64,000 nt of DNA. Origin: Nostoc calcicola FACHB-3891 (GTDB taxonomy: Bacteria > Cyanobacteriota > Cyanobacteriia > Cyanobacteriales > Nostocaceae). The notes under the pieces were generated by a model. That model searched no databases and had not been told where the DNA came from. It saw only the letters and a list, made by a program, of their open reading frames with translations. Shown here one piece after another: positions 51,553-60,292 of this stretch. The DNA lies in the NCBI RefSeq assembly GCF_014697355.1, contig NZ_JACJRQ010000033.1, forward strand, positions 1-64,000, given 5' to 3'. Numbering within the stretch: position 1 is the stretch's first letter; every line of letters begins with the position of its first letter. The position numbers were made by a program, and so were the translations under genes.

Positions 51553-51859
51553 TTAGAGGTTGTTTGAAAAGTATTTCGCTGTGACTTTAGGCACTTTTAG
51601 ATCCCCCCTTACCCACGCCAGTCGCTCATGGGGGAAACCCCCAAGACCGCGCTGGCTCCCCTTAAAAAGGGGGGAACCGGAGTTAAAGTCCCCCAATTTA
51701 TCGGGGGATTTAGGGGGATCTAGAACGTTTTGCTACTAATACCAATTCTCTATGAAGATGTAACCTCCGCGTACCTTTGCGTTTAAAAAAAAATCGGCAT
51801 ATTTGGCGCAGCCTCACAAAGAAACGGTATAAGAAGAGGACTTTTCAAACACCCTCTTA
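51553..51859. mobile_element. Inverted-repeat element, 307 bp, carrying nested elements
   Basis: The arms TTAGAGGTTGTTTGAAAAGT and ACTTTTCAAACACCCTCTTA are near-perfect complements. Inside lies a second inverted pair (AGATCCCCC at 51599 and GGGGGATCT at 51713) and family C copy 2. Confidence 0.7.
51737..51832. mobile_element. MITE-like element, family C copy 2, 96 bp
   Basis: TAATACCAATTCTCTATGAA at the left and GAAACGGTATAA at the right, with GTACCTTTGCGTTTAAAA inside. It is the reverse of the element at 10558-10711 with the same ends and a shorter interior. Confidence 0.7.
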
Positions 51860-51983
51860 TACCTCTTGCATAAATGGAATCAGAATCCAGAATATTTGGA
51901 AAATCAAGTTTGGTATAATTTTTTGATTTTCTGAAACATTAAGTTTGCGTATCAAAATATTCTGAATTCTGAATTCTGAATTC

Positions 51984-53036
51984 TTAACTATTGCTATTGT
52001 TGAATTTACGTTGCAATTGTTTTAACGATTGATAGATATCTGGCAGACGACGGTAAATAGCAGATGCCTTGAGATATACTTTATGGGGCATTGCGGGAGT
52101 TCCGGAGACAATTTCTCCCGGTGCAATATCACTGAGAATTCCACTTTGAGCAGATACAGTCACCCCATCTCCCAACTTCACTTTATTGGCGATTCCCACT
52201 TGTCCAGCTAAAATAACCCGATTCCCCAGTTTGACAGCCCCCGACAAGCCAGCCTGACCTGCGATCGCACAACCCGCACCTATTTGGCAACCGTGGCCTA
52301 TTTGCACTAAGTTGTCAACTACTGTGTCGCGGCCTACCCGTGTTTCTCCCACGGATGGGCGGTCAACGGCACTGTTGCAGCCAATTACCACACCATCTTC
52401 TAAAACTGTATAGCCGGATTGTTCCATTTTAAACCAACCACTACGGGTAGGAACAAAACCAAAGCCTTCTGCGCCGATGACAGCGCCACTGTGAATTACG
52501 CAATCTGCACCGATGTGGGTGCGTTCGTGGATGGTGCAATTGGCGTGTAAGATAGTGCGATCGCCAATTTTAACATCTGGATAGACCACCACATTCGGAT
52601 GGATAATTACACCATTACCAACTTCCACCCCTTGTTCAATCACAACATGGGGGCCAATATAAACATCACTACCAATTTTAGCCGTGGAGTGAATCACAGC
52701 GCTCTGATGAATTTCTGGGACGGGGCGATATGGTTGGTAAAAAATTGCGATCGCTTTAGCAAATAACAGTCGCGGTTCTGGAGTGCTTAGCCAGACAACA
52801 CCTCGTTCTTGTGCAAGCGCCTGTAACTTTTCGTCTTGGGGCAAAATTAAAGCACTAGCGTTTGTCTTACCGATAAAAGATCCAAATTTTGCTCCCTCCA
52901 CATAACTGAGATTACCATCAGTAGCTTCATCAATAGCCGCTACTCCCGTAATTTCTGGGTCATGGTTTGGATTGACACTCAAGCTATGAACCGTAGCTGC
53001 GTTGCCGAATTGGTGTAGGATTTCGCTGAATTTCAT
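51984..53036 (-). CDS. lpxD: UDP-3-O-acylglucosamine N-acyltransferase, 350 aa
   Basis: Third acylation step of lipid A synthesis. Residues 1-100 form the uridine-binding domain. The remainder is a left-handed beta-helix of hexapeptide repeats (AKIGSDVYIGPHVVIEQGVE, VGNGVIIHPNVVVYPDVKIG). The catalytic histidine is in VQIGHGCQIG. C-terminal helical extension as usual. It stands alone here; other lpx genes are elsewhere. Confidence 0.96.
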   Translation of the reverse strand: MKFSEILHQFGNAATVHSLSVNPNHDPEITGVAAIDEATDGNLSYVEGAKFGSFIGKTNASALILPQDEKLQALAQERGVVWLSTPEPRLLFAKAIAIFYQPYRPVPEIHQSAVIHSTAKIGSDVYIGPHVVIEQGVEVGNGVIIHPNVVVYPDVKIGDRTILHANCTIHERTHIGADCVIHSGAVIGAEGFGFVPTRSGWFKMEQSGYTVLEDGVVIGCNSAVDRPSVGETRVGRDTVVDNLVQIGHGCQIGAGCAIAGQAGLSGAVKLGNRVILAGQVGIANKVKLGDGVTVSAQSGILSDIAPGEIVSGTPAMPHKVYLKASAIYRRLPDIYQSLKQLQRKFNNSNS

Positions 53037-53151
53037 TAGTAAAAACGCAAATTAAAGTTCTAGGGTTATTAGATCACTAACACGCTAAGATACCATTGCG
53101 TTTGTCAATCAGCGATTATACTGGAAAAATCTCAAAAAACCACATACTATG

Positions 53152-53200
53152 ACGGGGAGTAGGGAGTGGGGAGATGGGGAGTGTGGGGAGAGAGGGGGGA
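53152..53200. repeat. GGGGAGTA/GGGGAGAT tandem repeats
   Basis: Same family as at 11750-11800 and 26143-26190. Confidence 0.8.
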
Positions 53201-53230
53201 AAGATTTCTTCCCCGTCCTCCCACACCTCC

Positions 53231-53355
53231 CAATACGGTTCGGTTAAAGGGGAAAGGGGAAAGGGGAAAGGTTTCAAATACATCCTTTACCCCTTACCCC
53301 AAAACCATTTCCCAGACCACAAGGGAAGTTCATACTGCTTATCCGAACCGTATTG
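53231..53355. mobile_element. MITE-A copy 2, 125 bp, with 10-bp target duplication
   Basis: Ends CAATACGGTTCGGTTAAAGG and CTTATCCGAACCGTATTG. Flanked by the perfect direct repeat CCACACCTCC (53221-53230 and 53356-53365). The core is closely related to copy 1 in the opposite orientation, with three GGGGAAA units instead of two. Confidence 0.9.
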
Positions 53356-53397
53356 CCACACCTCCCACACTTCCTCGCCTCAATCGCCAATCCCTTT

Positions 53398-54129
53398 TTA
53401 GCTTCGTAAAGCTAACGCTTCTTTTTCCAGGTTTGCATCCATCCAAGAAAACATATCAGCAATTGATTTAACCATATCTTGAACTCCATCACGAAAGAGT
53501 TCAACATCTTTTTCTGACTTGGTGTACAGTTGGGTTACTTGAATCAACTCATCTGTATGTTCTGGATCTAAGTGGCAATGGAGATGAAAATATTCAATTG
53601 TATGGTCATCAATCCCCTTAAATATTTTGCGAAGCCCTTCAATATATTTGGTGAAAATTGCAGGTAAAACTTGTTCGATTGCAGCAAATCTCCCTAAGGA
53701 ACGCACTATAGGTTCATCATCGCAAAACTCAAATTTCTTAAAGCGTAATGCTGGAATTACAAATGCTCCATCGTCTGCATTTACATCAATTTTAGGACAA
53801 CCAATGCCTTCCATAAAGCGCATAAAAAGCGCCACATGGGCAAGGTCTGGCTTGAGTTGTCCATGCTCTGTAAAGGCATTTTCTAGCATAATGGTTCTAG
53901 CGTAGTAACTATCCATTTTTGACGCAACTTTCAAGAAAGCCATATTGAATCGATTTGAGCCAGGTAGCATTTTGATCGCAAACTGGCGGATTGCGTCTTG
54001 TGAAAATTCTCCCTTAGCAAAGCGTTGAACAAAGGGATGTAGAGATAAATCCTGTGCAGTTGTTATCTCTAATAAAACTTGGTGTAGTTCCTTGGATGCC
54101 TGAGTATCTAAAGAAAGAATTGTAGCCAT
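53398..54129 (-). CDS. Haem-oxygenase-fold iron-containing redox enzyme (PqqC/CADD-like), 243 aa
   Basis: All-helical protein of the TenA/PqqC/CADD superfamily (haem-oxygenase-like di-iron oxidases). LHPFVQRFAKGEFSQDAIRQ is the typical first helix pair. Candidate metal ligands occur as acidic/His pairs: MLENAFTEHGQ, FAAIEQVLPAI and HLHCHLDPEHTDEL. Members catalyse varied oxidations, for example fatty-acid decarboxylation (UndA) or pABA synthesis (CADD). Substrate here is unknown. Isolated gene on the minus strand. Confidence 0.82.
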   Translation of the reverse strand: MATILSLDTQASKELHQVLLEITTAQDLSLHPFVQRFAKGEFSQDAIRQFAIKMLPGSNRFNMAFLKVASKMDSYYARTIMLENAFTEHGQLKPDLAHVALFMRFMEGIGCPKIDVNADDGAFVIPALRFKKFEFCDDEPIVRSLGRFAAIEQVLPAIFTKYIEGLRKIFKGIDDHTIEYFHLHCHLDPEHTDELIQVTQLYTKSEKDVELFRDGVQDMVKSIADMFSWMDANLEKEALALRS

Positions 54130-55234
54130 TACTTTTGCTGTTAGGTATGTTGTTGTTGTTGCTTGATTCTCTAATTTGGCGCGAATCAGGAATAATTACT
54201 CTCGCAGTTTGCATAGCAAAAAATGCATATGTTTTCTAACTATGCTTTAGGCTTTATTTGCAAGCGATCGCAAAAAAATTAGAGATTTTAGAATTTTGGC
54301 AAGTATTAAGATTGACATTACTTCCCCGTAATTGGGCGTAAATCTCAAACTTTATACTCGCCAAAAATCCAGATTTTTGGCTAACTAAACCGTATTGCTA
54401 GCCTTGCCGAGCGATTTGCTACGCCTATATATAAGGCAATTTCAGTATAAGCTCGGTTTTATTCCTGAATGAAATATTAGTATTTAATTTTTTTATACGC
54501 AAGAATAAAAATATCTGTTGACAAAATCTTTATTTTTTGAAACTATTTATTAATTTTGTATAAAATTATCAATTGGCTTCTGTATTATGACAGTTTCCTG
54601 AGTCTCAAAATACTCTGAAATTAGCCAGAAAGCCCAGATATTGAAGAAAGTCTAGCAAGAGTGAAAGACATACTGCAAAAGGATATAAGGTGTAGAATGT
54701 AAGATTTATGCTTACTCAAATATACTTGAGTTTTGGCATTTTTTTGGACTGGCTATAACTGGTCTAAATAATTTATATTAGTCCCAAAATTGTGGGTGCA
54801 ATCTCAGAGAGATAGTAAAAATATTCAATTTAATCTTAATATTTTTGCATTTAATGAATAAAAGAGAGTAAAAAACTTTATATCAGCAATGTTTCCGAGC
54901 TTTTACTAATGTTAACTTCAGATATTTGCAGTTTTCTCAACTTGTAACGAATCATGGTTTATGCTGCAATGAGTGAAACACACGTTCAATGAGCATACCT
55001 CTTAAGATTTTGGTGTTCCCATAATCTAGGTGAAACACGCTTTCAGGTATTAAAATTGAAACATAGAGGATTGGTTATCGCGAGGGAGGAAAAGGAACTG
55101 CTCTTAATCTTGACTTAGACAACTTTTCTACTCGTGTCTAACCATTTACAATTGTCTGGTGTGATTACAGCAATCGGTAGCAGAAGTAGGCCGCCCAATC
55201 AAGCAAAACCAACCAACAACTACAACATGATGTT
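54130..55234. other. 1.1-kb gene-free AT-rich region
   Basis: No supported gene. A lone MITE-A-like right end (CTAACTAAACCGTATTG) lies at 54381-54397 with no visible left end. The segment before the kinase could hold lost N-terminal coding sequence of the kinase, but no clear frame survives. Confidence 0.5.
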
Positions 55235-57283
55235 ATGCAACGTCAGCATATAGATAAGTTGCTACGTCAAGCTCAGGAAGATTTAGAAATACGAGTTGAA
55301 GAACGCACCGCTGAGCTTTCCCGTGCGAATGCCCTTTTGCAACAGGAAATCCGCGAACGGCAAGCTGCGCTACGCGAACGCCAACGTGCTGAAGAAGCAT
55401 TGCAGCAAAGCGAAAAACTCTATCGTCAGCTGGTTGAGAGTCAAACTGACGTGATTGTGCGGACAAATTTGCAGGGAAAGCTGACTTTTGCTAACGCAGT
55501 GGCGTGTCAAACATTCGGCTCAGAATTAGATGAATTGCTAGGTCAGTCGATATTTAATTTTTTTCATCCAGATGATTTAGCTCAATCGGTGGAAAACATG
55601 GCAAGTTTAGGATCTCCACCTTATTCCTTGAAGGTTTATGAGCAACGTGCATTGACGGTTAAAGGTATTCGCTGGTTTCAATGGAATGTTACCGCAATTA
55701 CAGACGATCGCGAACAGGTGACTGAAACTCAAGGTGTAGCAAGAGATGTCACCGAGCGCAAACAGGCAGAACAAAAAATCTCCGAACAAGCAGCTTTACT
55801 AGATATTGCTACTGACGCGATATTAGTTCAAGATTTCCAATTTCAAATCTTATTCTGGAACAAAGGTGCAGAGCGTGTCTATGGTTGGCAGGCTCACGAA
55901 GTGATTGGTAAAAACCCTGAAAAGCTTTTGTATAAAGAAACTTCACCACAGCTAAAAGTAGCTCTCCAAAATGTGATTGAGTCTGGCTCATGGCACGGTG
56001 AATTACATAAAGTTACGAAATCTGGTAAAGAAATTATCACAGAAAGCCGCTGGACACTGATGCGTGATGAAGCGGCGCAACCCAAATCCATCCTCACTGT
56101 TGACACCGATATTACTGAGAAAAAACAACTCCAAGCTCAATTTCTCCGCGCCCAGCGTTTGGAGAGCCTCGGCACTCTGGCTAGTGGTATTGCCCATGAC
56201 CTCAACAATATATTGACGCCGATTATGTCTTCGTCTCAAATGTTGGCGCTCAAACTTCCCAATCTGGATGCACGTAATCAACAACTGCTAAAGCTTCTTG
56301 AAGATAACTCCAAACGTGCAGCTGATTTGGTCAAGCAAATTTTGACGTTTGCACGTGGAGGATTTGAAGGCAGGGGCGTTTGTTTGCAAATTGAATATCT
56401 GCTCTTAGAAATTGAACAAATAATTAATAGTACGTTTCCCAAATCGATCAAAATTAGCAAGAATTTACCCAAGGAAAATCTTTGGACAATCTTAGCAGAT
56501 CCGACTCAAATACATCAGGTATTAATGAATCTCTGCGTCAATGCTCGTGATGCAATGCCCAAGGGTGGCACACTATCTATTTGTGCAGAAAATCTTTTCG
56601 TCGATCAAAACTTTGTCAAAATGAATTTTGATGCTCACGTAGGTCCATATGTAGTTATAACTATCAAAGATACAGGATTTGGAATTCCGCCGCTGATTTT
56701 AGATCGAATTTTTGAACCTTTTTTTACAACTAAGGAATTAGGCAAAGGTACAGGACTAGGTTTGCCTACTGTGATTGGCATTGTCGAAAAACATGGCGGT
56801 TTTGTAAACGTGCAGAGCGAGGTAGGCAAGGGTACCCAATTCCAGGTTTATTTACCAGCTATCAAACAAAGAACAACGCAGCAAGCAGAGAAATTGGAAT
56901 TACTCAATGGCAAAGGAGAGTTGATTCTGATTGTAGATGATGAAACTGCCATCTTGGAAATTACCAAAACTTCCCTAGAAGACCATAACTACAAAACTTT
57001 GACGGCTAGTAATGGCATTGAGGCAATCTCATTGTATGTAGAACACAAAAATGCAATTAGTGTGGTGTTGATGGATATGATGATGCCCTCAATGGATGGG
57101 TTAACCACTATCCGCATCCTGCAACAAATGAATACACAAGTTAAGGTTATTGGCATTAGTGGCATGACATCAAATAGCCAACTTGCCGAAGTTACCGAAG
57201 CTGGCATCAATGCGTTCTTACGTAAGCCCTACACTTTCCATGAATTATTACACGCCATTAGCAATGTCTTGAGCAAGCCATAG
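55235..57283 (+). CDS. Hybrid histidine kinase with two PAS domains and receiver, 682 aa
   Basis: N-terminal coiled coil (LLRQAQEDLEIRVEERTAEL), two PAS domains (about 70-180 and 190-300, each followed by a PAC-like DVTERKQAEQ / DTDITEKKQL), DHp H-box ASGIAHDLNNILTPIM, N-box NLCVNARDAMP, G1 DTGFGIPP, G2 GTGLGLPTVIGI, and a C-terminal receiver (LILIVDDETAILEI, VVLMDMMMPSMDG). H-D-L-N kinases of this form are common in Nostocales. There is no membrane helix, so it is cytosolic with an unknown signal. The coiled coil normally follows another sensor domain, so the N-terminus may be truncated. Part of it (AALRERQ) is encoded by a dispersed repeat. No partner output gene is adjacent. Confidence 0.92.
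   Translation: MQRQHIDKLLRQAQEDLEIRVEERTAELSRANALLQQEIRERQAALRERQRAEEALQQSEKLYRQLVESQTDVIVRTNLQGKLTFANAVACQTFGSELDELLGQSIFNFFHPDDLAQSVENMASLGSPPYSLKVYEQRALTVKGIRWFQWNVTAITDDREQVTETQGVARDVTERKQAEQKISEQAALLDIATDAILVQDFQFQILFWNKGAERVYGWQAHEVIGKNPEKLLYKETSPQLKVALQNVIESGSWHGELHKVTKSGKEIITESRWTLMRDEAAQPKSILTVDTDITEKKQLQAQFLRAQRLESLGTLASGIAHDLNNILTPIMSSSQMLALKLPNLDARNQQLLKLLEDNSKRAADLVKQILTFARGGFEGRGVCLQIEYLLLEIEQIINSTFPKSIKISKNLPKENLWTILADPTQIHQVLMNLCVNARDAMPKGGTLSICAENLFVDQNFVKMNFDAHVGPYVVITIKDTGFGIPPLILDRIFEPFFTTKELGKGTGLGLPTVIGIVEKHGGFVNVQSEVGKGTQFQVYLPAIKQRTTQQAEKLELLNGKGELILIVDDETAILEITKTSLEDHNYKTLTASNGIEAISLYVEHKNAISVVLMDMMMPSMDGLTTIRILQQMNTQVKVIGISGMTSNSQLAEVTEAGINAFLRKPYTFHELLHAISNVLSKP
55361..55382 (+). 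repeat. Dispersed GCTACGCGAACGCC motif in the kinase coding region
   Basis: CAAGCTGCGCTACGCGAACG followed by CC is read as QAALRERQ and duplicates the RERQ of the family sequence IRERQRAEEAL. Same motif family as in ietA. Confidence 0.55.
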
Positions 57284-57348
57284 CTTTGAACTTTTAGTGG
57301 ATGGTATGCTGTCAGTGCGTCTGGTTTTGGGTTGAGATTTTCAAGAAA

Positions 57349-58068
57349 ATGTTACGACTTTATCATTTACTACTAGGTATTATTTTGCTGTTATTCATCC
57401 CGGTGGGAGCAAAATTTTTTTTACCACAATTTTCTGCAAAGAAAGCGCCAAATCCCCCCGCTGTGGCAAAACATCCCAACTCTGATGAGGGAAATATCTG
57501 GCAGAAAATTCTGGGAAATACTGCTGCACCAACTAACTGGCAAGTTGGTGCTTGTAATGGAAATGCGCCTTTGTTATGTGTTTCATCTAAAGGAGAAATT
57601 TTGGGTACAGTTGAGATGAAGGTTTACCCACTAGAAAAGATTCAGGATTTTCAAAAGAAACTTGTAGCTGCGGGTATTCCAACTGGTTCTCAAGCTGACT
57701 ACCAAAATTCTAAATACCAAACTCAGGTATTGACAGCACTCAAGGCTTGGGTCGCAGACAATTATGCTACTTTTACAAAAGACCGTGAGCGTAAATATGG
57801 AAGGGAGATTATTTTCTCGGACTACCCAGTGCAAACAGTAGCAATTGGTAAGCTTCAGGGAATCCGCTATGGGTTCGCGGGACTTAACCAAAAAGGTGCA
57901 GTACGAGAGCAACATATCGGTCATGTTGCCTTTGATGGCACTAAACTTTACGTAATTACGACTGCCTTTGATGCAGATACGCAAACAGGTAAGTTTGATA
58001 AGCTGGAAAATTTGGCGATTTTTCAACCTTATTTATACGCGATCGCCGCAGATTTGCGTTTACCTTAG
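57349..58068 (+). CDS. Hypothetical membrane-anchored protein, 239 aa
   Basis: N-terminal membrane helix (LLLGIILLLFIPVGAKFFLP) followed by an extracytoplasmic domain containing NWQVGACNGNAPLLCVSSKG, in which two cysteines could form a disulfide. No family recognised. ATG at 57349 (MLRLYHLLLG) is preferred over 57301, whose extra 16 residues look like leader. It starts 65 bp after the kinase stop and may be co-transcribed. Confidence 0.65.
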   Translation: MLRLYHLLLGIILLLFIPVGAKFFLPQFSAKKAPNPPAVAKHPNSDEGNIWQKILGNTAAPTNWQVGACNGNAPLLCVSSKGEILGTVEMKVYPLEKIQDFQKKLVAAGIPTGSQADYQNSKYQTQVLTALKAWVADNYATFTKDRERKYGREIIFSDYPVQTVAIGKLQGIRYGFAGLNQKGAVREQHIGHVAFDGTKLYVITTAFDADTQTGKFDKLENLAIFQPYLYAIAADLRLP

Positions 58069-58179
58069 TAAGCACTGAAGTGCTTACTACAAACTCATCA
58101 AAATTAATGACATGAACCACTAGTACAGCACGGCGTAAATCAACCAACCATTTGAAATGTTTCAAACCCTTATGAACAG

Positions 58180-58217
58180 GTAATTACGAACTACGAACTA
58201 CGAATTACGAATTACGC
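58180..58217. repeat. ACTACGA/ATTACGA heptamer repeats
   Basis: TTACGAACTACGAACTACGA followed by ATTACGAATTACG. Similar tracts are at 39955-39980 and 62500-62520. Confidence 0.75.
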
Positions 58218-58362
58218 CTTGCGGTACTAGGTAAAACTTAAAAAGGCTTCTTCCCTACTCACTACCTGCCCAAAAGAGTATTCTTCCCTTTGATAGAAGT
58301 TATAAGATAACAGGTTTTTCAAGATTTGAGTTAGGACTTACCCAGCGAGGCGAGAAATCTAC

Positions 58363-59730
58363 ATGACTCAAGATATCTTTGAATTACCCGGTCCAGAAGG
58401 AAATTCTATTGTGGGTAGTCTGCTTGATTTTGGTCGCGATCCTTTGGGATTTTTAACGAAGTGTGCTAATGAATATGGTGATATTGTACCTATACGTTTG
58501 GGATTGACACCAGCTTGTTTGTTAACTAATCCTAACTATATTGAGCAAGTACTTAAAGACACAAAATTATTTGTTAAAAGTCGTTCTTTACATGCCCTCA
58601 AAACTTTATTGGGTGAAGGACTTCTCACTAGCGAAGGAGATTCTTGGTTTCGCCAACGACGCTTGATACAACCTGTATTCCACCAGAAGCGCATTGCTAC
58701 TTATGGCGATATTATGGTTGCCTACACTGAACAAATGCTGGATACTTGGCAAGATGGCGAAACTCGTGATGTTCACCGAGACATGATGCGCCTGACATTA
58801 AATATTGTGATGAAAACAATATTTAACCGCGACCTCAGCGAAGGACAAGCACAAGATGTTGCCCATGCATTAGATGTCACATCAGATTGGTTTGAAAGTA
58901 AACGCCAGCAAAATTTTATCTTTTTGGAATGGTTCCCTAGACCTGAGAATATTCGCTACAGAAATGCTATAAAGCAGATGGATAAAACTATTTATGAGAT
59001 GATAAATCAACGGCGTGCTAGTGGTGAAAATCCCGGAGATTTACTCTCAATGTTAATGGCAGCAAGGGATGAAGAAGATGGTAGTCAAATGAGCGATCGC
59101 CAATTGCGTGATGAAATCGCAACTCTAATGTTAGCAGGACATGAAACTACATCTAATACTTTAACGGGAGCATGGATACTTTTATCTCAATATCCGGAAG
59201 TACGTACTCAATTATTAACAGAATTACAACAAGTTTTAGCAGGGCGTTCTCCTACCATTGCAGATCTACCAAACTTGCGCTACACAGATATGGTTATTAA
59301 GGAGACAATGCGAGTATTTCCTCCTGTTTATAACATGGCACGTAAAGCTGCTCAAGATTGTGAAATTGATGGTTATCAAGTGCCGGAAGGTTGTATGATT
59401 ATTATGAGTCAGTGGGTAATGCATCGCAATCCTCGCTATTTTGAAGACTCAGAAGTATTTAAACCAGAACGGTGGGCTAATAATTTAGAGAAAAATCTAC
59501 CTAGAGGAGTTTACTTTCCTTTTGGTGATGGGCCGCGGATTTGTATTGGTAAGAGTTTTGCTTTAATGGAAGCGGTTTTATTATTAGCAACTATCGCCCA
59601 AAAATTTGAATTAAATCTTGTGCCAGATCATCCAATTGTTCCCCAAGCTTCGATTACGTTACGCCCAGCATTTGGCGTGAAAGTAACGCTGAAGCAAAGT
59701 ACAGGGGTTAGGAGTCAGAGTGTAATTTGA
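58363..59730 (+). CDS. Cytochrome P450, CYP110-like, 455 aa
   Basis: Haem-thiolate monooxygenase. I-helix AGHETTSNTL, ExxR as KETMRVFPP, PERW region (FKPERWANN), haem-binding FPFGDGPRICIGKSFALMEA with the cysteine ligand. No membrane anchor. The sequence resembles the CYP110 family of Nostocales, some members of which oxidise fatty acids or terpenes. The substrate is unknown and no terpene synthase is adjacent. Monocistronic. Confidence 0.94.
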   Translation: MTQDIFELPGPEGNSIVGSLLDFGRDPLGFLTKCANEYGDIVPIRLGLTPACLLTNPNYIEQVLKDTKLFVKSRSLHALKTLLGEGLLTSEGDSWFRQRRLIQPVFHQKRIATYGDIMVAYTEQMLDTWQDGETRDVHRDMMRLTLNIVMKTIFNRDLSEGQAQDVAHALDVTSDWFESKRQQNFIFLEWFPRPENIRYRNAIKQMDKTIYEMINQRRASGENPGDLLSMLMAARDEEDGSQMSDRQLRDEIATLMLAGHETTSNTLTGAWILLSQYPEVRTQLLTELQQVLAGRSPTIADLPNLRYTDMVIKETMRVFPPVYNMARKAAQDCEIDGYQVPEGCMIIMSQWVMHRNPRYFEDSEVFKPERWANNLEKNLPRGVYFPFGDGPRICIGKSFALMEAVLLLATIAQKFELNLVPDHPIVPQASITLRPAFGVKVTLKQSTGVRSQSVI

Positions 59731-60292
59731 TTACTTGTTTTTTCTTCTCTCTGCGCCCTTGGCGTTCTTCTCTACGAGACGCTGCGCGTTGGCGGAAGCC
59801 TCTCGTAGAGAAGGCGGTTCGTAAAAAAAAGGATGATTTATCTCACGCAGAGGCGCAGAGAGAATGAGGAGTTAATGCATAAATTTCATTGTTTGTTTGT
59901 GCAATGCCAAAAATTAGGTGTAGTTGTGGCCGGATAACAGTAGTGTCATAAAATTTTGACATTATCGGGGTAAAATTTTGGGTTTTGAAGGGACATTTTG
60001 TAGTTAATTGAAAACCACGGTATTTCCATCGGATTTGGATGCAAAAGAGAGATAAATTTTAGATAAATAGTTCCAAAGCTTTATTGAATCAGGATTGTCA
60101 TTTGTCTAATATTCCGATCGCCATTCTCTGAATTTCAGAAAATGGACGCTGAAATTAAATTCCACCTTTTTCATGTGCCTATGTGGCTATTTGTACCAAT
60201 TCATGCATTTCACAGGTTTCAAGAGGCGTAGTTTTCAGTTTATTTGGCGTAAATTGATGAGTAGAAAGCGGCAAGTTAAACTCATACGTCTT
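59731..60292. other. 562-bp gene-free region with hairpin repeat
   Basis: Holds the hairpin repeat at 59768-59812, a CGCAGAGGCGCAGAGAG repeat near 59845, and an AT-rich leader for the next gene. Confidence 0.6.
59768..59812. repeat. Hairpin repeat TTCTCTACGAGA ... TCTCGTAGAGAA
   Basis: Perfect 12-bp arms around a GCGTTGG loop region. The element contains GAGACGCTGCGCG, the motif that recurs at 27131 and within ietA. Confidence 0.8.

Larger units (their letters stand above)
51397..51983. other. 587-bp gene-free stack of nested repeat elements
   Basis: Contains MITE-A copy 3 (51410-51497), a lone core palindrome (51511-51541), a 307-bp inverted-repeat element (51553-51859) with a GATCCCCC palindrome and family C copy 2 inside, and GAATTCT heptamers (51957-51986). 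No gene. Confidence 0.85.
53037..53397. other. 361-bp gap with tandem repeats and a MITE
   Basis: GGGGAGTA/GGGGAGAT tandem repeats (53152-53200), CTCCCACACC repeats, and MITE-A copy 2. The lpxD promoter is probably in the first 100 bp. Confidence 0.75.

Noticed and set aside
54381..54397. CTAACTAAACCGTATTG as a complete MITE-A
   Set aside because: Only a right end is visible; no left end within 250 bp, so at most a remnant.
60173..60292. Longer N-terminus for the flavoprotein-dioxygenase from GTG at 60173
   Set aside because: The extra 40 residues are Cys/Phe/Arg-rich without resemblance to the family; the dinucleotide-binding motif follows normally from ATG at 60293.
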